Positions 34,361-42,887 of a DNA stretch of 64,000 bases are shown here, in pieces. The DNA is taken from positions 2,708,001-2,772,000 of the forward strand of contig NZ_CP120863.1 in assembly GCF_026191725.2 (NCBI RefSeq), given 5' to 3'. Both the position numbers and the translations under genes were made by a program. The DNA is from Roseibium porphyridii. Lineage in GTDB: Bacteria > Pseudomonadota > Alphaproteobacteria > Rhizobiales > Stappiaceae. Positions within the stretch are counted from its first letter, which is position 1; each line of letters begins with the position of its first letter. Under the pieces are notes generated by a model. The model did no database searches, had not been told where the DNA came from, and saw nothing but the letters and a program-made list of their open reading frames with translations.

Positions 34361-35326
34361 CTATTTGTTTGCCGATTTCAGTCTTGCCGCAAGGCGGACA
34401 GGCTTACCGGCCTTCGGATTGTGTGACCATTCACCGGCAGCATTGACCGAGTAGAGCGCTTGATAATGCGGGAGATCACGTTCAAAGCGCACACGCGAGA
34501 ACCGGTTGTCGAGAATGAGCCATTTGCCCTCATGCTTGACTGACAGAACAGCATGATATTGTCGTGCAGCCGTATCGCGCAGAACGACGACGCGCATGTC
34601 TTCGTCCTTTACGCCGAGGTCTCGCAGCAGGGCGTATTTCAGGATTGCGTAATCCTCGCAATCGCCCGCACGTTTGTTCAGACTTTCAACTGGGCTGGCC
34701 CAGTATTCGCCTGCCTTCCACAGCCTGTGGTCCTCGCGATAGGCAAGGAGCCGATTGACCATGTAGTTCACCTTCGGGATCTGCAGGCCGCGGCGCTTGG
34801 ATTTCACCTGATCCAGGATGGCGGTATAGGTGCGAAAACTGTGACGGCTGCTGGCAGTTCCTTTTTGATCGGCGTTCAGCTCACCCAGGGCGCGCTGCCA
34901 ACGTTTGCTAACAGGACTGAGCGCAACTGACTTTCCAAGAGACCCGAACAAGCGCGTCGGTTTCAAGACCGTGCGTTTAAGGGGTTTTTGGACTGTCACA
35001 GCCGAAGTCTTTACAGCCGGTGCTGAAACCTGCGGCTTGGCGAGAGGGCCAATTCGCACTTTCTGCAACTCGACCGGCTTTGCCGTCGGTGTTGTTGAAA
35101 TCGGTGAGAAATGCAATGCGGCGGGTTTTGCCGATGCACGTGCCGTATCAAGCAGGGATGCTTGAAGAATGACCTGAACATCGTCAACGCCCGGCAGTGT
35201 CTCTTCCGCTTTCGCGGCAGAACCAGCCGTTTGCAGAGCAATTGCGCATATGAGCGCTTGCCAGGTTTTGGGCACAACTTTCCTGTTCGCTGCCGGCACT
35301 GCCGACGCGGTTGCACTCTGTTCCAT
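34361..35326 (-). CDS. lapG: LapG-type periplasmic cysteine protease (transglutaminase-like, BTLCP family)
   Basis: 321 residues with an N-terminal hydrophobic export segment (22-40), a long Pro/Ala/Lys-rich linker (about 45-125) and a C-terminal transglutaminase-like protease domain. The catalytic triad can be read as Cys223 in AGDCEDYAILKY, His258 in RQYHAVLSV and Asp273 in LILDNRF; the Asp222 and Glu224 flanking the Cys match the calcium-binding residues known in LapG. LapG enzymes cut large adhesins at a di-alanine N-terminal site and release them when cyclic-di-GMP is low. It starts 30 bp after the HlyD gene on the same strand, as part of the secretion set. The substrate is inferred to be the adjacent adhesin. 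The linker is longer than in the Pseudomonas protein. Confidence 0.9.
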   Translation of the reverse strand: MEQSATASAVPAANRKVVPKTWQALICAIALQTAGSAAKAEETLPGVDDVQVILQASLLDTARASAKPAALHFSPISTTPTAKPVELQKVRIGPLAKPQVSAPAVKTSAVTVQKPLKRTVLKPTRLFGSLGKSVALSPVSKRWQRALGELNADQKGTASSRHSFRTYTAILDQVKSKRRGLQIPKVNYMVNRLLAYREDHRLWKAGEYWASPVESLNKRAGDCEDYAILKYALLRDLGVKDEDMRVVVLRDTAARQYHAVLSVKHEGKWLILDNRFSRVRFERDLPHYQALYSVNAAGEWSHNPKAGKPVRLAARLKSANK

Positions 35327-35356
35327 CTGCCGATCGCCTCGTTATATGTCGAGACG

Positions 35357-36670
35357 TCAGCGCTCCCTGAGTGCTTCGTCCCGTACCTTTTTGATCGGCT
35401 TTAAGATGTAATCCAGAACCGTTTTCTCACCGGTTAATATATCTATGGATGCCACCATTCCTGGTATTATTGGTAAAGGATCAGTATCTGAACCAAGATA
35501 ATTTTTATCTGTTCTAATCATAACCCGGAAGAAGCGATTACCTTCTTCATCTTCCGTGGTATCTGCACTGATACGTTCCAGGAATCCCTCAAGTCCGCCA
35601 TAAACTGAGAAATCGTAAGCGGTAATCTTGACCTGAGCCTTTTGGCCAGGATGTAAAAATGCAACGTCTTTCGGGCGGATCTGCGCTTCAATTAAAAGCG
35701 TGTCTTCTAGGGGAACAATTTCCACCAGATCTGCAGCCGGTTGCACGACTGCACCTATTGTCGTGATGTTCAGCTTGTTCACAATGCCTTTGACAGGGGA
35801 GACAAGTTCCGTCCGGCGCACGCGATCGGCCGCGCCTTTCATGCTTTCGTTGATCACCGCGAGCTCACCACGCGCCTCAGCCAGCTGCTGGCGCGCCTCC
35901 GATACGAAGGTCGAGGTCGCGTTGCGTGAGCGCTCCTTGGCTTCTTCCTTGGCGGCAAGGGCGCGCTGCACGGATGCCTTGGTGACGGCGAGTTCGCCTT
36001 CGCTCTCCTTCAATTGCCGCTGAAGGCGCAGGAACTCAATTTCGGGAAGCACCTTGCGCTCAAAAAGCCGTTGGTTGATTTCAACTTCCCGCTTGAGGAT
36101 CTCGATCACGGAATCCAGCTTGGTTTCCGTTGCCAACAGTTCCTGATATTCCTGCTCTTTCTGCGAAGCCTGATTGCGCAAAACGCTCAGTTCGTTGTCC
36201 AGGCTTATCTTCTTGTCGCGGTAGACGTTCTCTTCTTCCTCAATCAGTTCCGGAACCGCCTTGGTCAGGAGTTCAGGGAACTCCAGCGGAAGCTGGTCCG
36301 CTTCTGAGTCAAGTCTGGCAATGCGCGCCATCAGGGCCCATCGGCGTTGTCTGATTTCGCCAAGTTGAGAGGAGAATGTCGTATCGTCTATTTCAATCAG
36401 CGCCTGCCCCTGTTCAACGATGTCGCCTTCACGGACAAATATCTTCTCCACGATGCCGGTGTCCGGCGCCTGCACGACCTGGATCTGTCTGGAGGGGATG
36501 ACACGGCCATCGCCTCTTGTGACCTCTTCAATCGAGGCGAAATAGGCCCAGAGAAGCGCGACCACGAAAAGCACCAGACCGATGCGAATGACATTGGTCG
36601 TATATCTTGGTGGACGTGTCTGGATGATGTCCCGAATATCGTTTGCGTAGTTCCAATCGCCGGAGGCCAT
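35357..36670 (-). CDS. type I secretion membrane fusion (adaptor) protein, HlyD family
   Basis: 437 residues: short cytoplasmic N-terminus, one membrane helix (residues 27-46), a lipoyl-like hairpin segment (VVQAPDTGIVEKIFVREGD), long coiled coils (about 105-270) and a C-terminal beta region with the lipoyl return VSPVKGIVNKL. HlyD proteins bridge the inner-membrane ABC exporter and TolC across the periplasm. Its ATG shares bases with the stop codon of the upstream ABC gene (TAATG), showing translational coupling. By position it is the LapC equivalent for the adhesin. Confidence 0.95.
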   Translation of the reverse strand: MASGDWNYANDIRDIIQTRPPRYTTNVIRIGLVLFVVALLWAYFASIEEVTRGDGRVIPSRQIQVVQAPDTGIVEKIFVREGDIVEQGQALIEIDDTTFSSQLGEIRQRRWALMARIARLDSEADQLPLEFPELLTKAVPELIEEEENVYRDKKISLDNELSVLRNQASQKEQEYQELLATETKLDSVIEILKREVEINQRLFERKVLPEIEFLRLQRQLKESEGELAVTKASVQRALAAKEEAKERSRNATSTFVSEARQQLAEARGELAVINESMKGAADRVRRTELVSPVKGIVNKLNITTIGAVVQPAADLVEIVPLEDTLLIEAQIRPKDVAFLHPGQKAQVKITAYDFSVYGGLEGFLERISADTTEDEEGNRFFRVMIRTDKNYLGSDTDPLPIIPGMVASIDILTGEKTVLDYILKPIKKVRDEALRER

Positions 36671-38916
36671 TATACTGTCCCCCGCGTGTTCTGATTGTTC
36701 ACGGCTCCCAGCTCCTGAAGTTTCTTCAAGACATCCTGGCGGGGCCCATCCAGCGCTAGCTTGCCGTAGTCAAGCGTAATCAGACGATCCGTCAGTTCGA
36801 CAAGGCTCATGCGGTGCGTGCTGATGATCACGGTTGTGTCGGCGCTTTTGTTCTCGTTGAGACGTGCGATCAACCGGCGCTCCGATGCGAGATCCAGATG
36901 ACTGGAGGGTTCATCCAGAAACAATACCCGTGGTTTGCGCAAAAGAATTCTCGCCAATGCGACGGCCTGTTTTTGCCCGCCGGACAAGAACCTGCCGCCT
37001 TCACCGACCTGGAGGTCATAGCCGAGCGGGTTCTGCGCAACAAATTCTTCAACGCCGGCGGTTCTGGCGGCCTGGATCAGCGCATCGTCATCGGCAAAGG
37101 GGTCTCCTGCGCTGATGTTCTCGCGGACTGTGCCGCTGAAAAGCACATTGTCCTGCGAGAGGAAGCCGACATTGGACCTCAGATCCGCGGGATCGAACTG
37201 CCGGGTATCGGTGCCGTCTATCAGTACCGCACCGTTGGAGGGATAATAGAGCCCGGAAGTGAGGCGCCCGATCGTGCTCTTTCCGGAGCCGACCCGACCG
37301 ATCAATCCGACGGTTTCACCCGGTGCAATTTTGAAAGAGATGTTTTTCAGGCTGTCGTCTTCTGCTTCCGGATAGCGGAAGCTGACGCCTTTGAATTCAA
37401 CTGAACCTGAGGCGATGCGTTTGTTGATATAGGTTCTGCCGGGCTTGCGTTCCGTCTCGGTCTGCATGATTTCGTTCAGGATCTTGAACGAATGCATGGT
37501 CTGTCTCAGACGGGTCAAGGTATTGGCGACATTGGCGAGCGGCGCCAGAACACGGCCCGAAAGCATCATGGCTGCGATCAGAGCACCCATTGTGATGTCG
37601 CCGCTGGAAATGAGATAGACGCCCCAGACAATGATACCGATTGACACGGACGCTTGCACAAGACCCGTACCGGACTGCGCAATCAGGGCCCAGAAACGGC
37701 CTGTCATGATGGCGGCGCTGCTGGCAGCGACGGATCGCTCCCACTTGGTCTGCATACGGCCTTCGGCATTGAGAGCCCGCACCGTATCAAGGTTCGCAAT
37801 GCTTTCCACCAGGATTGAATGTCTTATTGCGCTCTCGTTGTGGGATTTCTCAATTGCACCTGACAAAGGAGCCTGCACCAAAAGGCTGATGCCCAGAACG
37901 ATGGGAATTGCGATCAGAGGAACGATCGCGATTGGACCGACAAGCAAGAACAGCACCGCAACAAAGATGCCGATGAAGAACACATCTATGATCGACACCA
38001 GCGAGGAAGACGTGATGAATTCCCTGACAGTTTCGAATTCACGAATGTGGTTTGCGAATTGACCTGAGCTGACGGGTCTTTTTTCAAAATCAATGGCAAG
38101 CGCGTGGGCGAAGACTTTGCTTGCCAATTCATTGTCGGCCTGTTTGCCGGCGACATTGATGATCTGTCCCCGTGCGACCTTCAAAATGAAGTCGAATATG
38201 AGGGTGAGAATAACGCCGATGGCCAACGCCCAAAGCGTCGGGATTGCAAAATTCGGAACGACGCGGTCATAGACGTTCATTGTGAAGAGCGGTGAGGCGA
38301 GAGCAAGGAGATTGATGAGCAGTGCCGCAAGAGCGACATGAGCATAGTCACGCCAGTAGGACGAAATCGTGCTCCAGAACCAATGTCCCTGTCCACCAAG
38401 CGCGCGTTCGCTTACACCGGTTTTATCGACAGACGGCTGAACGAAAATTGCGTACCCGCTGTAGTCGTTCAAAAAATCATCCAGTGACCGGCGCAGGGTT
38501 CCTGTTGCGTATTCAGCAGATGCAAGCTCAACGGTGCCGCGTTCAAAATCGACGGCCGTCAGGACCAGCATTTCTGAGTGTTTGGTTGCCACAATGCAGG
38601 GCAGGGCGGCCAGCGGAATAGCGTCCAGATCTTTTTTGTCGGGCAAGATCTTGAGGCCGCAATTCGCAGCGGCTCGGCTTAAAATGCCAATTGAAAGAGT
38701 GTCTTGCGTTTTTGGCAGCCCGTTCCAGATCACAGAATCTGTGACATGATAACCGTGGACGCGCGCAATATACTTCAGGGCCTCGGCAAGCTGGTCTGGC
38801 TTTTTCGGAGACTGTGAGACCGCTTCCGGGGTCTTCTGGTCGGTGTCTTGCTGCAGCATATCGGGCACTGGCTCGTTGGCTTTGTCACCGCATATGTCGT
38901 TAGTATCGCCTGACAT
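36670..38916 (-). CDS. type I secretion ABC exporter with degenerate C39-like domain
   Basis: 748 residues with an N-terminal C39 peptidase-like domain (about 42-165) that lacks the catalytic Cys of true bacteriocin exporters, the form seen in RTX/LapB exporters where it binds unfolded substrate. A six-helix ABC membrane domain follows (about 190-480), then the ATPase with Walker A GRVGSGKST, signature LSGGQKQAVALARILL, Walker B RVLFLDEPSSHLD and switch His in ISTHRMS. It powers one-step export of the adhesin through HlyD and TolC. It lies 104 bp downstream of the TolC-like gene and overlaps the HlyD gene by one base. Confidence 0.95.
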   Translation of the reverse strand: MSGDTNDICGDKANEPVPDMLQQDTDQKTPEAVSQSPKKPDQLAEALKYIARVHGYHVTDSVIWNGLPKTQDTLSIGILSRAAANCGLKILPDKKDLDAIPLAALPCIVATKHSEMLVLTAVDFERGTVELASAEYATGTLRRSLDDFLNDYSGYAIFVQPSVDKTGVSERALGGQGHWFWSTISSYWRDYAHVALAALLINLLALASPLFTMNVYDRVVPNFAIPTLWALAIGVILTLIFDFILKVARGQIINVAGKQADNELASKVFAHALAIDFEKRPVSSGQFANHIREFETVREFITSSSLVSIIDVFFIGIFVAVLFLLVGPIAIVPLIAIPIVLGISLLVQAPLSGAIEKSHNESAIRHSILVESIANLDTVRALNAEGRMQTKWERSVAASSAAIMTGRFWALIAQSGTGLVQASVSIGIIVWGVYLISSGDITMGALIAAMMLSGRVLAPLANVANTLTRLRQTMHSFKILNEIMQTETERKPGRTYINKRIASGSVEFKGVSFRYPEAEDDSLKNISFKIAPGETVGLIGRVGSGKSTIGRLTSGLYYPSNGAVLIDGTDTRQFDPADLRSNVGFLSQDNVLFSGTVRENISAGDPFADDDALIQAARTAGVEEFVAQNPLGYDLQVGEGGRFLSGGQKQAVALARILLRKPRVLFLDEPSSHLDLASERRLIARLNENKSADTTVIISTHRMSLVELTDRLITLDYGKLALDGPRQDVLKKLQELGAVNNQNTRGTV

Positions 38917-39020
38917 TCAAGCAGGCGATAGCTCGCTGACAGCGAGTTGACGCAAACGCGGTGCACTTAGATGCATTGTTGTTCGCCGGGACCCGGCAAA
39001 CAAAATCTGCCCGACAAGTG

Positions 39021-40403
39021 TTAGAATTTACGTAATGGCTCGATGCCAAAGTTGGCATTCTGCGGGAAAATCGACCTGTTGTCGCGCTGACCATCGATTG
39101 CTTCCGGAGGAGGCGACACACTCAAATAGGCCAAGAGGTCACCCGTCGTGGCACGCAGCTGATACGTCGAGAAAGCGTAGATCGCGCGGGCGGAAATCAA
39201 CTCGATTTCACTGTTGAAGAGTGCGTTCTCAGCGTTCAGGACATCAAGCAGAGTCCTTTGGCCGATATCGTATTCCTGGCGATACCCTTCAACCACCTGA
39301 CGGTTGGCTGCAAGCTGTTCGCGCAAGGCCTTAATGCGTTCCGTGGTTGTGCTTACAGAGGCGTAGGAGCGTTCTATGCCTTCTTTGAGCTCCCGGCGGA
39401 CACGATCCACCCGGATCTGGGTTTCAGTAAGACGTTCACCGTATTCATTGGTCAGAGCAGCGTCACGGCCGCCGTTGAAGATGTTCCAGGAGAAAACAAC
39501 CTTACCGGAGTATTCGTTGTTGCGCCCCTCAATCCCGCCAATGTCATCGCCTACGGTCGCTTGACCGCGAAGAGAGATTTCGGGAAGGAAATTGCCCTTG
39601 GTGGACTCGTATTCGTATTTGGCCGCATCCGCGTCGGCAATCGCTGCACGAACAGTGGGGTGCGTCTGAACTGCGCTGTCAACCAGCCGGGTTACGGAAC
39701 CGGGTGGCAGGCTCGCCGGCTTGACCGGTGCAAGAGAGGCAGGTTTCTTGCCAACGACGCGTTCATATTTGGCGACGGTATCGAGCAGAGACTTGCGAAC
39801 TTCACTGACGATCACTTCAGCTGCTGCAACACGTTCTCTTGCCTGCGAGAGATCGGCAGCGCCAGTTTCCCCACCTTCAAAGCGTTGCTGAACATCGGAG
39901 TAGATGCGGCGATGTTTTGCAACATTCATGCGAGCCTTTGAAAGGATCGCGGTGTGGCGCAGAACGTCTACGTAAGATTCTACAGCATCAAGAGCGGTTG
40001 CTTCTGAGCGCTCCATGACGCGCAGGGCTGCTCCATCGACGCGTGCGCTTTGGCGGTAGACTTCATTTACAGAGGTCAGTCCGTCAAAAATCAGCTGCTC
40101 GACTGTTACCGTGAACTCTTTGGAAAATCGCCACTCGTCGTTTTCATTCGCGGTGAATGAATTGGGGCGGTCCAGTCTTTCCGGTCCAAGTTCGGCAGAA
40201 ACGCCGACTGTCGGCAAGAACGCTCCCTGCGATCTGCGGTATTCGAAATTTCGAGCACGTCTGTTCGCCGCGCTCTCAAGCACGTCAGGGCTGGTCGAAA
40301 CCGCCTCCTGAACGACTTGCCGGAGGTCGGCAGCGAACGAAAAATCTACCAAGCACCCACTCATCAAGAGTGCCGGAATAATACGCATTGCCCACGACGC
40401 CAC
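39021..40403 (-). CDS. TolC-family outer membrane channel for type I secretion
   Basis: 460 residues with a signal peptide (MRIIPALLMSGCLVDFSFA, cleavage after AFA/A) and two repeated TolC halves rich in long helices; GAFLPTVGVSAELG and GNFLPEISLRGQATVG mark the two beta-barrel entries, and QEYDIGQRTLLDVLNAENAL is a conserved OEP motif near the C-terminus. It resembles the LapE/AggA-type T1SS outer membrane proteins. An ATG at 40388 is an alternative start that places the signal peptide at residue 1. It is the first gene of the five-gene minus-strand set. Confidence 0.94.
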   Translation of the reverse strand: MASWAMRIIPALLMSGCLVDFSFAADLRQVVQEAVSTSPDVLESAANRRARNFEYRRSQGAFLPTVGVSAELGPERLDRPNSFTANENDEWRFSKEFTVTVEQLIFDGLTSVNEVYRQSARVDGAALRVMERSEATALDAVESYVDVLRHTAILSKARMNVAKHRRIYSDVQQRFEGGETGAADLSQARERVAAAEVIVSEVRKSLLDTVAKYERVVGKKPASLAPVKPASLPPGSVTRLVDSAVQTHPTVRAAIADADAAKYEYESTKGNFLPEISLRGQATVGDDIGGIEGRNNEYSGKVVFSWNIFNGGRDAALTNEYGERLTETQIRVDRVRRELKEGIERSYASVSTTTERIKALREQLAANRQVVEGYRQEYDIGQRTLLDVLNAENALFNSEIELISARAIYAFSTYQLRATTGDLLAYLSVSPPPEAIDGQRDNRSIFPQNANFGIEPLRKF

Positions 40404-40725
40404 TAAATTAAAGATGTCAGCACATTATTATACGTTGCATACATTCCAAAGGACTGTTGCAACCCTGCCAATACTAATAGTTGCCAGTGTTGCCAATGTG
40501 CAACGAAATTGTGCTTAACTGCCATTTTAACGCCAAAATTAACGCTGGGTTAACTATAATTTCGACGCCTCTTCCCATGAGGCGGTCACTGCGTACTCAA
40601 AACTGAGCCGTAATTTTTCGCAAAACGAAGCTCCAGAGTCTCGAATCAGGAGACCCCGCAGAGCAGTTTGGATGCCGTACTTTAGGGAAAGTGTCGGGTG
40701 GTTTCTTTCGGTCTGGCGTGGACCG
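40404..40725. promoter_or_regulatory. 322 bp upstream region of the type I secretion operon
   Basis: A+T-rich region between the LysR stop and the TolC-like start, both on the minus strand. It holds the TTAAC array described separately and an inverted repeat CGCCTC/GAGGCG (40566-40584) with a 7-nt loop and no T-run. No gene is seen here. A dedicated promoter for the secretion operon is likely. Confidence 0.6.
40515..40554. promoter_or_regulatory. array of four TTAAC half-sites (CtrA-like)
   Basis: TTAAC occurs at 40515, 40527, 40539 and 40550, spaced 12, 12 and 11 bp, about one helical turn each. The last pair is TTAA-N7-TTAA-C, the full consensus of the alphaproteobacterial response regulator CtrA. 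The array is 110-150 bp upstream of the TolC-like start codon. Regulator identity is inferred. Confidence 0.55.
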
Positions 40726-41616
40726 TCAGATCATGTTGCTGGCTCGTACTTCGATCGCGGCGTCGAGGAAGCTTTGAATGAGTCTGAGCTCACGCTTGTC
40801 TGCCGGAATGGCAAGACAGTCGCGGTATTCTTCCGGCATCTCTTCTACCGGAACGGCGACAATATTCTCGGAAGGATAAAGGCTTTTCTCCAAAAGCAGC
40901 CCGATGCCGAGTCCATGAAGGATCGCCTCCTTCACCATTGGAAAGGTTGTCGTGCGCAATATCCTGGGAAACTCCAGGCCATGGTCGCGCAGTTTTGAGC
41001 GGGTGATCTTCTGCGTGAGGGAGCCGTCTTCGGGCAAAACCAAAGTCTCGCGCTGAAGATCAGCGAGCGAGATTTTTTGGCGACCGGCCAAAGGATGGTC
41101 TTTCTGTATGTGGGCCATATATCTGGAACGCCGTAATTCGTGGGTTACAATAGACTGGCCTTCGTCAGGCTCTGTAACGATGGCGATGTCGACTTGCCGT
41201 TCACCCAGCAGAGTCATGGCCGTCGTCCAGTTGTAGAGCGTGAAATCGATCTGAACTTTGGGATGGAGCCTTCCATATTGGGCAATGATAGGCATTGCGG
41301 GGCGCGGAGCGTTGGCGATCAGGCGGATGTGTCCGTCGGTGAGGGCGCTGTAGTCGCTTATCTTCTCACTGACGAGCTGCTCCATGGTCGCAAGGCGGTC
41401 CGACACCGCAAAGAGCTCTCTTCCGGCCCTTGTGAGTTCAAGTCCGCTTCTGCGGCGTATGAAAAGCTGCGTTCCCATAAGCATTTCCAACTTGGAAATA
41501 TGTTGGGTGACTGACGATTGCGTGACACCGAGTGCCTCTGCCGCATTGGAGATGCTTCGCTCGCGGGCAGCGAAGGTAAAGGCCTTGATCTGATAAGGGC
41601 TTGGCGAGGCTGTCAT
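40726..41616 (-). CDS. LysR-family transcriptional regulator
   Basis: 296 residues from the ATG at 41616. N-terminal winged helix-turn-helix (ARERSISNAAEALGVTQSSV, then LEMLMGTQLFIRRRSGLELT) followed by a LysR substrate-binding domain. It is divergent from the Ugp-like importer operon with a 116 bp shared promoter that contains a perfect LysR-type palindrome, so it most likely controls that operon in response to its substrate. An upstream start at 41658 would run through the palindrome and is unlikely. Confidence 0.93.
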   Translation of the reverse strand: MTASPSPYQIKAFTFAARERSISNAAEALGVTQSSVTQHISKLEMLMGTQLFIRRRSGLELTRAGRELFAVSDRLATMEQLVSEKISDYSALTDGHIRLIANAPRPAMPIIAQYGRLHPKVQIDFTLYNWTTAMTLLGERQVDIAIVTEPDEGQSIVTHELRRSRYMAHIQKDHPLAGRQKISLADLQRETLVLPEDGSLTQKITRSKLRDHGLEFPRILRTTTFPMVKEAILHGLGIGLLLEKSLYPSENIVAVPVEEMPEEYRDCLAIPADKRELRLIQSFLDAAIEVRASNMI

Positions 41617-41656
41617 GACAGTTCCGTAAAGATGACTTTGCCAAACCGTAACCCGC

Positions 41657-41671
41657 ATTAGCGACGCTAAT
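41657..41671. promoter_or_regulatory. palindromic LysR-type operator (T-N11-A)
   Basis: ATTAGC-GAC-GCTAAT, a perfect 6 bp inverted repeat with a 3 bp centre, contains the T-N11-A signature of LysR recognition sites. It lies between the divergent regulator (start 41616) and importer (start 41733). Confidence 0.65.
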
Positions 41672-41732
41672 ATTACGTCACAGACACTTCAATCGGCCTC
41701 ACTAGTGTCCCCTTGGAAACGGGAGCACTTAA

Positions 41733-42887
41733 ATGACGGCGATCTCCTTATCGGCGATTGAGAAAAGCTTTGGCGACACGAAGGTCCTCGAAGGTATCAA
41801 TCTTGACATTGCGGACGGCGAGTTTCTGACGCTTGTCGGCCCGTCCGGCTGCGGCAAGTCCACGCTTCTTCGCATCATTGCCGGGCTCGAAGCCCCGACA
41901 ACCGGGATCGTGAAAATTGGCGGAAAGCCGGTCAATGGCATTCGACCCGCCAACCGGAACCTGGCGATGGTCTTCCAGTCCTATGCACTCTACCCGCATC
42001 TGACGGTGGCGCAGAACATGATGACGCCGCTCAAGTTGCGGGATCTTTCGGCGTTGAAACGTATGCCTGTTGTTGGGCCCTTGATCGCCCGCAGATCATA
42101 TGGGGCGATCCTGGAACAGGTGCGGGAAACTGCAAAGGTTCTGAAGATCGATCATTTGCTCGACAGAAAGCCGGGACAACTTTCCGGAGGTCAGCGCCAG
42201 CGGGCGGCACTCGGCCGGGCAATGGTGCGCAAACCGGCCGCGTTCCTGATGGACGAGCCTCTTTCAAACCTCGATGCTGCGTTGCGCATTCACATGCGCT
42301 CTGAGCTTGCCGAATTGCATCGATCTCTCAGAACCACCTTTGTCTATGTCACTCACGACCAGGCCGAAGCATTGACCATGTCGGACCGGATGGCGGTGAT
42401 GATGGACGGCAAGATCCTGCAGCTCGGAGCGCCGGACGAGATCTACAACAATCCGCAGGACATTCGCGTCGCCGAGTTTGTCGGGGCGCCAAAAATCAAT
42501 CTCCTGCCGGGCACTCTGGATGATGCCGGTCACGCCCGTTGCGGAGATATGGTTCTTGCAAGGGGGGCCGAGAACGGTGTGGTCGGCTCGGTGACAATAG
42601 GCCTGAGGCCAGAGCATCTGTCAGTTTGCAAGAGGGGAGACGCAGAATCCCTGAGCGGCAGAGTGGTTCACCGCGAAAATCTTGGCGCGGACATTTACCT
42701 CCACATGTCCGTGCTTGATGGGGCTTCCCGTCTGGTGGCCAGGGTTCAACCGAACGAAGGCAACGCCATTTCCATCGGCGACGAACTGCATGTCAGACGA
42801 TTGGACGGTTGTGCAATGGTTTTTGGCAAAAACGGAAAACGCCTCGACCTGGCGGCAACCACCTCACACGTGGCGGAGGTTGCGTGA
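41733..42887 (+). CDS. CUT1-family ABC importer ATPase (UgpC/MalK-like)
   Basis: 384 residues: Walker A GPSGCGKST, Q-loop VFQSYALYPHLTV, signature LSGGQRQRAALGRAMVRKP, Walker B AFLMDEPLSNLDA, switch His in YVTHDQAEA, and a C-terminal TOBE region. The family energises uptake of glycerol-3-phosphate, glycerophosphodiesters or sugars. The ATG at 41733 has GGGAG 7 bp upstream. It is the first gene of an operon with two permeases and a binding protein; the next gene overlaps by one base (TGATG). The substrate cannot be read from the ATPase; the phosphoesterase and phnM downstream suggest an organophosphorus compound. Confidence 0.94.
   Translation: MTAISLSAIEKSFGDTKVLEGINLDIADGEFLTLVGPSGCGKSTLLRIIAGLEAPTTGIVKIGGKPVNGIRPANRNLAMVFQSYALYPHLTVAQNMMTPLKLRDLSALKRMPVVGPLIARRSYGAILEQVRETAKVLKIDHLLDRKPGQLSGGQRQRAALGRAMVRKPAAFLMDEPLSNLDAALRIHMRSELAELHRSLRTTFVYVTHDQAEALTMSDRMAVMMDGKILQLGAPDEIYNNPQDIRVAEFVGAPKINLLPGTLDDAGHARCGDMVLARGAENGVVGSVTIGLRPEHLSVCKRGDAESLSGRVVHRENLGADIYLHMSVLDGASRLVARVQPNEGNAISIGDELHVRRLDGCAMVFGKNGKRLDLAATTSHVAEVA

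Noticed and set aside
40566..40584. Inverted repeat CGCCTC/GAGGCG as a terminator for the LysR gene
   Set aside because: No T-run follows on the minus strand; it could be regulatory but a terminator is not supported.
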